This document shows, piece after piece, positions 6,513 through 9,981 of a stretch of 9,981 nt of DNA. Source of the stretch: CAZRZN01 sp964604565 (GTDB lineage: Bacteria > Pseudomonadota > Alphaproteobacteria > Rhodobacterales > Rhodobacteraceae); NCBI GenBank assembly GCA_964604565.1, contig CAZRZN010000152.1, forward strand, positions 1 to 9,981, given 5' to 3'. The notes below the pieces were generated by a model, which was not told where the DNA came from, made no database searches, and saw only the letters and a program-made list of their open reading frames with translations. Made by a program: the position numbers and the translations under genes. How positions within the stretch are numbered: position 1 is the first letter of the stretch; every line of letters starts with the position of its first letter.

Positions 6513-8102
6513 TCAGGCCACGTCGAAGGCTGCGGCAAGCAGCGCGCGCGTGTATGCCGTCTGCGGTGCGTCGAAAATCTCCTGCGCCGTGCCGTATTCC
6601 ACGACATCCCCCTGTTTCATCACGATGACCTTGTGGCTCATCGCGCGCACCACCTTCAGATCATGGCTGATGAAAAGATAGGCCAGATCGTATTTCCGTT
6701 GCAGGTCCCGCAGCAGGTTCACGATCTGCACCTGCACCGTCATGTCCAGCGCCGAGGTCGGCTCGTCCAGGACCACAAGGCGTGGCCGCAGCACCATGGC
6801 GCGGGCGATGGCGATGCGCTGGCGCTGACCGCCGGAGAACTCATGCGGATAGCGATGCATGGTAAACGGATCGAGGCCGACTTCGGCCATCACCTCGCCC
6901 ACAAGTTCGCGGTGCGGGCGGCCATCGGGCGCGCCGTGAACCTCCAGTCCCTCGGCGATAATCTGTTCGCAGGTCATCCGCGGACTGAGAGAGCCGAAGG
7001 GGTCCTGAAAGACGATCTGCATTTCCGACCGAAGACGGCGCAATTCGCGCGTGCCCCACTTTCGCAGGTCCTGACCTCGGTAGACGATGCTGCCTTCGGA
7101 CTTGATCAGCCGCATGATCGCCAGCGCCAGCGTCGTCTTGCCAGAGCCGCTTTCGCCAACGATCCCGACGGTTTCGCCGGCCCTGACCGCGATGGTGGCA
7201 TCATTGACGGCCTTCACATAGCCCACCGTGCGTTTCATCAGACCCTTCTGGATGGGAAACCAGATCTTGAGGTTTTCGGTGCGGGCGATCTCCACCGCGC
7301 CTTCGTTCACCGGGTCCGGTGTTCCCGTGCTTTCGGCCGACAGCAGCATCTGGGTATAGGGATGTTGCGGGTTGGCGAACAACTCCGCGGTGGGGCCCTG
7401 TTCGACGATCTCGCCGTCCTTCATCACGCAAACCCTGTCGGCAATCTTGCGGACGATGCCCAGATCATGCGTGATGAACAGCAGGCTCATGTCCTCTGCC
7501 GCCTTGAGGTCTGCCAACAAGTCGAGGATCTGCGCCTGGATCGTGACGTCCAGCGCGGTTGTCGGTTCGTCCGCGATCAGAAGGTCCGGGCCGTTCGCCA
7601 GGGCCATGGCGATCATCACGCGCTGCCGCTGTCCGCCCGACAGCTGGTGGGGATAGGCGTTCAGCCGGCTTTCGGGCTCTCTGATGCCCACGGTCGTCAT
7701 CAGGTCGATGATCCGCTTGCGTGCGGCGTCCCCCGTCAGTCCCTGATGCAGTTCGAGGCTCTCGCGGATCTGCTTTTCAAGTGTGTGCAGCGGGTTCAGC
7801 GAGGTCATCGGCTCCTGAAAGATAAAGCTGATGTCATTGCCCCGGACCTGCCGCAGGCGGCGATCGTCCGCGCCGATCATCTCCGCCCCGTCATAGGTAA
7901 CGGAGCCGGAGACCCGCGCGGAATCGCCCAGAAGCGACACCGTCGACAGCGCGGTGACCGACTTGCCGGACCCGGATTCGCCAACCAGCGCCACGGTTTC
8001 CCCCTTCTGGATGTCGAAGGAGACTCCCTTGACCGCCTCGATCTGCATCCCGTCCTGGACAAAGCCCACCCGGAGATCGCGAACCTGTAGCAATGCGCTC
8101 AT
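6513..8102 (-). CDS. yejF: Peptide/microcin C-type ABC importer, fused double ATPase subunit
   Basis: A 529-residue cytoplasmic ATPase with two complete nucleotide-binding domains in one chain, as in E. coli YejF. It powers peptide import through YejB and YejE. Domain 1 has Walker A GESGSGKS (41-48), Q-loop Gln96, signature LSGGQRQR (154-161), Walker B LLIADE (174-179) and H-loop His212. Domain 2 has Walker A GESGSGKT (316-323), Q-loop Gln366, signature FSGGQRQR (422-429), Walker B LVVLDE (442-447) and His480. All catalytic residues are intact in both domains. QHPYTQMLLSAE (246-257) and QTAYTRALLAA (514-524) are the end segments typical of oligopeptide-transport ATPases. Its ATG overlaps the yejE stop by four bases (ATGA), which indicates translational coupling. 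The best alternative is a fused dipeptide or oligopeptide ATPase of the GsiA/DppDF type, but the yejB and yejE neighbours favour YejF. Confidence 0.93.
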   Translation of the reverse strand: MSALLQVRDLRVGFVQDGMQIEAVKGVSFDIQKGETVALVGESGSGKSVTALSTVSLLGDSARVSGSVTYDGAEMIGADDRRLRQVRGNDISFIFQEPMTSLNPLHTLEKQIRESLELHQGLTGDAARKRIIDLMTTVGIREPESRLNAYPHQLSGGQRQRVMIAMALANGPDLLIADEPTTALDVTIQAQILDLLADLKAAEDMSLLFITHDLGIVRKIADRVCVMKDGEIVEQGPTAELFANPQHPYTQMLLSAESTGTPDPVNEGAVEIARTENLKIWFPIQKGLMKRTVGYVKAVNDATIAVRAGETVGIVGESGSGKTTLALAIMRLIKSEGSIVYRGQDLRKWGTRELRRLRSEMQIVFQDPFGSLSPRMTCEQIIAEGLEVHGAPDGRPHRELVGEVMAEVGLDPFTMHRYPHEFSGGQRQRIAIARAMVLRPRLVVLDEPTSALDMTVQVQIVNLLRDLQRKYDLAYLFISHDLKVVRAMSHKVIVMKQGDVVEYGTAQEIFDAPQTAYTRALLAAAFDVA

Positions 8103-9298
8103 GAAAAGGTCTTTCTGGGGTCGAATGCGTCCCGCACCCCTTCAAAGATGAAGACCAGCAGCGACAGCATGATGGCGAAAACCGCAAAGGCGGTAAATCC
8201 AAGCCACGGTGCCTGAAGGTTCTGTTTGGCTTGCAGGGTCAACTCGCCAAGGCTGGGTGCCGAAGACGGCAGGCCGAACCCGAGGAAATCCAGCCCCGCG
8301 AGGGTCGAGATCGTGCCGGTCACGATAAACGGCAGGAAGGTCACCGTCGCCACCATTGCGTTGGGCAGCATGTGCCGGAACATGATCTTCCAGTTTGACA
8401 CGCCAAGCGCCTTGGCCGCCCGGACATATTCCAGGTTTCGGGCGCGCAGAAATTCCGCTCGAACCACCCCCACAAGCGCCGTCCAGCCGAACAGGATCGT
8501 AAGCAGGACCAATAGCCAGAAACTTCGCCCGAGGATCGCGAAGAGGATGATGATGATATAAAGCGAGGGGGTGGCCCCCCAGATCTCGATGATCCGCTGA
8601 AAGATCAGGTCCAGCCAGCCGCCGAAATAGCCCTGAAGCGCCCCGGCGATGATCCCGATCAGCGAGGCGCAGACAGTGACGATCAAGGTGAACAGGATGG
8701 ACAGGCGAAAGCCATAGATCACCCGTGCCACCACATCGCGCTTGGTATCGTCCGTTCCCAGCCAGTTCTGCTCGCTCGGCGGCAAGGGGGCCGCGCCCGG
8801 ACGGTCGACCGGCGTGTTGAAACTGTAGGGTATGAGCGGCCACAACAGCCACCCCTTGTCGAAACCGTCGTCCATAAGGGTGCCGGCCTCGGCTTCCTCG
8901 ATCAGTCCTTCGGGATCGTCGAAACAGGTGTCCAGCCCGCCGGTTATGATCAGACATCGGACTTCGGGATCGCGATAGGCGGCCTCCGTTCGGAAGTCGC
9001 CGCCAAAGGCGGTTTCGGGGTAAAAGCTGAAGATCGGTGCGCGCAATTCGCCCCGGTAGCTGACGAGGATCGGCTTGTCGTTCGCGATGAACTCCGCGCA
9101 CAGCGACAGGCCGAAAAGCACCGCGAAGATCCACAGCGACCACAGCGCGCGGCGATTGCGCTTGAAGTTGTTCCAGCGCCGCTTGTTCAGCGGGGACAGC
9201 GAGAAGAACCCTTTCTTCGGCTCTGGCGGCAGGGCAAGCGCGGGTTTTCCATCCTTTGAAAGGTCAGGCCCTCTGTCCGGGTCCGGCTTTGCGACCAT
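8099..9298 (-). CDS. yejE: Peptide/microcin C-type ABC importer permease YejE
   Basis: A 399-residue inner-membrane permease that pairs with YejB. A first membrane helix at about 53-71 follows SPLNKRRWNNFKRNRRALWSLW, and the main permease domain (about 195-388) has five further helices. The EAA loop that contacts the ATPase is at about 282-313, centred on RAAKALGV. FLGFGLP and SPSLGELTLQAKQNLQAPWLG near the end match E. coli YejE closely, as does SLCAEFIANDKP after the first helix. The E. coli protein is about 341 long. The extra length comes from some 30 proline- and lysine-rich residues at the N terminus and a longer periplasmic loop (about 108-148) with two cysteines, Cys115 and Cys124. 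The ATG at 9298 follows a strong Shine-Dalgarno, GGGAGGG at 9306-9312, inside the last codons of yejB. It is part of the yejB-E-F operon. Confidence 0.95.
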   Translation of the reverse strand: MVAKPDPDRGPDLSKDGKPALALPPEPKKGFFSLSPLNKRRWNNFKRNRRALWSLWIFAVLFGLSLCAEFIANDKPILVSYRGELRAPIFSFYPETAFGGDFRTEAAYRDPEVRCLIITGGLDTCFDDPEGLIEEAEAGTLMDDGFDKGWLLWPLIPYSFNTPVDRPGAAPLPPSEQNWLGTDDTKRDVVARVIYGFRLSILFTLIVTVCASLIGIIAGALQGYFGGWLDLIFQRIIEIWGATPSLYIIIILFAILGRSFWLLVLLTILFGWTALVGVVRAEFLRARNLEYVRAAKALGVSNWKIMFRHMLPNAMVATVTFLPFIVTGTISTLAGLDFLGFGLPSSAPSLGELTLQAKQNLQAPWLGFTAFAVFAIMLSLLVFIFEGVRDAFDPRKTFS

Positions 9299-9301
9299 GG
9301 C

Positions 9302-9981
9302 TCAGCCCTCCCGCTTTTCGAAATCGATGCGCGGATCGACCGCGACATACATCAGGTCCGACAGCAGGCTGACGAACAGGCCGATCATCGAACTGATGAA
9401 CAGCGTGCCGAAAATCACCGGATAGTCCCGCGCAACCGCAGCCTCGAACCCAAGCCGGCCCAAACCATCCAGCGAAAAGATCGTCTCGATGATGATCGAG
9501 CCACCGAAAAACACCCCGATGAACACACCGGGCAGTCCTGCGATCACGATCAGCATGGCATTGCGAAACACATGGCCGTAAAGCACGCCCTTTTCAGACA
9601 GCCCCTTGGCGCGCGCCGTCATGACATAGTGTTTCTTGATCTCGTCGAGAAAGCTGTTCTTGGTCAGCAGCGTCAGCGTCGCAAAGGCAGAGATCGTGGA
9701 GGCCAGAACTGGAAGCGCGATGTGCCAGAAATAATCCGCGATTTTCATGAACCAGTTCAGATCGTCCCAGTTGTCAGAGGTCAGCCCCCGGATCGGAAAG
9801 ATCTGCCAGTAGGATCCGCCCGCGAAGAGCACCAGCAACAGGATGGCAAACAAAAAGCCCGGGATGGCATAGGCCACGATGATCACCCCCGACGTCCATG
9901 TGTCGAAATGGGTGCCGTCCTTCACGGCCTTGCGGATGCCCAGCGGGATCGACACCAGATAGGCGATCACCGTGGACCACA
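9302..9981 (-). CDS. yejB: Peptide/microcin C-type ABC importer permease YejB (3' part; 5' end outside window)
   Basis: The C-terminal 225 or so residues of an inner-membrane permease are visible; E. coli YejB has about 364, so roughly the first 140 lie beyond the right edge. The frame is open to the last base and the codons before the in-frame GTG at 9968-9970 already read WST, as in relatives, so that GTG is internal. The visible part has several membrane helices. The EAA loop lies in MTARAKGLSEKGVLYGHVFR, and YAIPGFLFAILLLVLFAGGS and DPRIDFEKREG match YejB closely. YejB and YejE form the channel for peptides delivered by the periplasmic protein YejA, expected upstream outside the window. 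In E. coli the system imports microcin C, and in rhizobia and Brucella it affects sensitivity to antimicrobial peptides. The stop is 3 bp before the yejE start. Confidence 0.94.
   Translation of the reverse strand, partial: WSTVIAYLVSIPLGIRKAVKDGTHFDTWTSGVIIVAYAIPGFLFAILLLVLFAGGSYWQIFPIRGLTSDNWDDLNWFMKIADYFWHIALPVLASTISAFATLTLLTKNSFLDEIKKHYVMTARAKGLSEKGVLYGHVFRNAMLIVIAGLPGVFIGVFFGGSIIIETIFSLDGLGRLGFEAAVARDYPVIFGTLFISSMIGLFVSLLSDLMYVAVDPRIDFEKREG

Noticed and set aside
6492..8090. 532-codon plus-strand open frame antisense to yejF
   Set aside because: Mirror frame of a GC-rich ATPase gene. The minus strand has both complete sets of ATPase motifs.
9302..9970. GTG at 9968-9970 as the start of yejB
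   Set aside because: Codons before it (WST) continue the conserved YejB sequence to the window edge, so the gene is truncated by the window, not started here.

Overview
The window reads as chromosomal DNA of a high-GC alphaproteobacterium, most likely a member of the Rhodobacteraceae (Rhodobacter/Roseobacter group). This rests on the close match of the FnrL, CcoN, HemN and Yej proteins to that group as I remember them. It also rests on the gene order ccoN - universal stress protein - fnrL - hemN, which I recall from Rhodobacter sphaeroides, though I could not search for it. No mobile element, tRNA, rRNA or CRISPR array was seen.

Left half (1-4813), an oxygen-response island. The 5' part of ccoN, the catalytic subunit of the high-affinity cbb3 terminal oxidase, leaves the window on the minus strand. 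It is divergent from a two-domain universal stress protein gene on the plus strand. Their shared 196-bp intergenic region holds a perfect FNR box (TTGAT-N4-ATCAA) and a second, related palindrome (TTGAC-N4-GTCAA), 32 bp apart centre to centre. After a 352-bp non-coding stretch comes fnrL (minus), the oxygen-sensing Fe-S regulator expected to read those boxes. It is divergent from hemN (plus), the oxygen-independent coproporphyrinogen III oxidase. A third FNR-type box lies between fnrL and hemN. The regulator, its likely sites and three likely targets (microaerobic respiration, stress protein, oxygen-independent haem synthesis) therefore sit together.

Right half (5041-9981), a minus-strand operon. 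In transcription order it holds yejB (5' end outside the window), yejE, yejF and a radical SAM protein gene, with spacings of 3 bp, a 4-bp overlap and 5 bp. YejBEF form the membrane and ATPase part of a peptide importer of the YejABEF/microcin C type; the binding protein YejA would lie beyond the right edge. The last gene is the least ordinary. Its protein has an N-terminal twitch/SPASM-like cysteine module, a radical SAM core with the unusual cysteine spacing CX3CX4C, and a C-terminal beta-rich domain. I cannot assign its substrate. Its tight coupling to a peptide importer is the best lead in this window to something not yet described.

The hemN and radical SAM genes converge on a 227-bp spacer with two small hairpins. 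Long open frames antisense to ccoN, the radical SAM gene and yejF are high-GC shadows and are not annotated.
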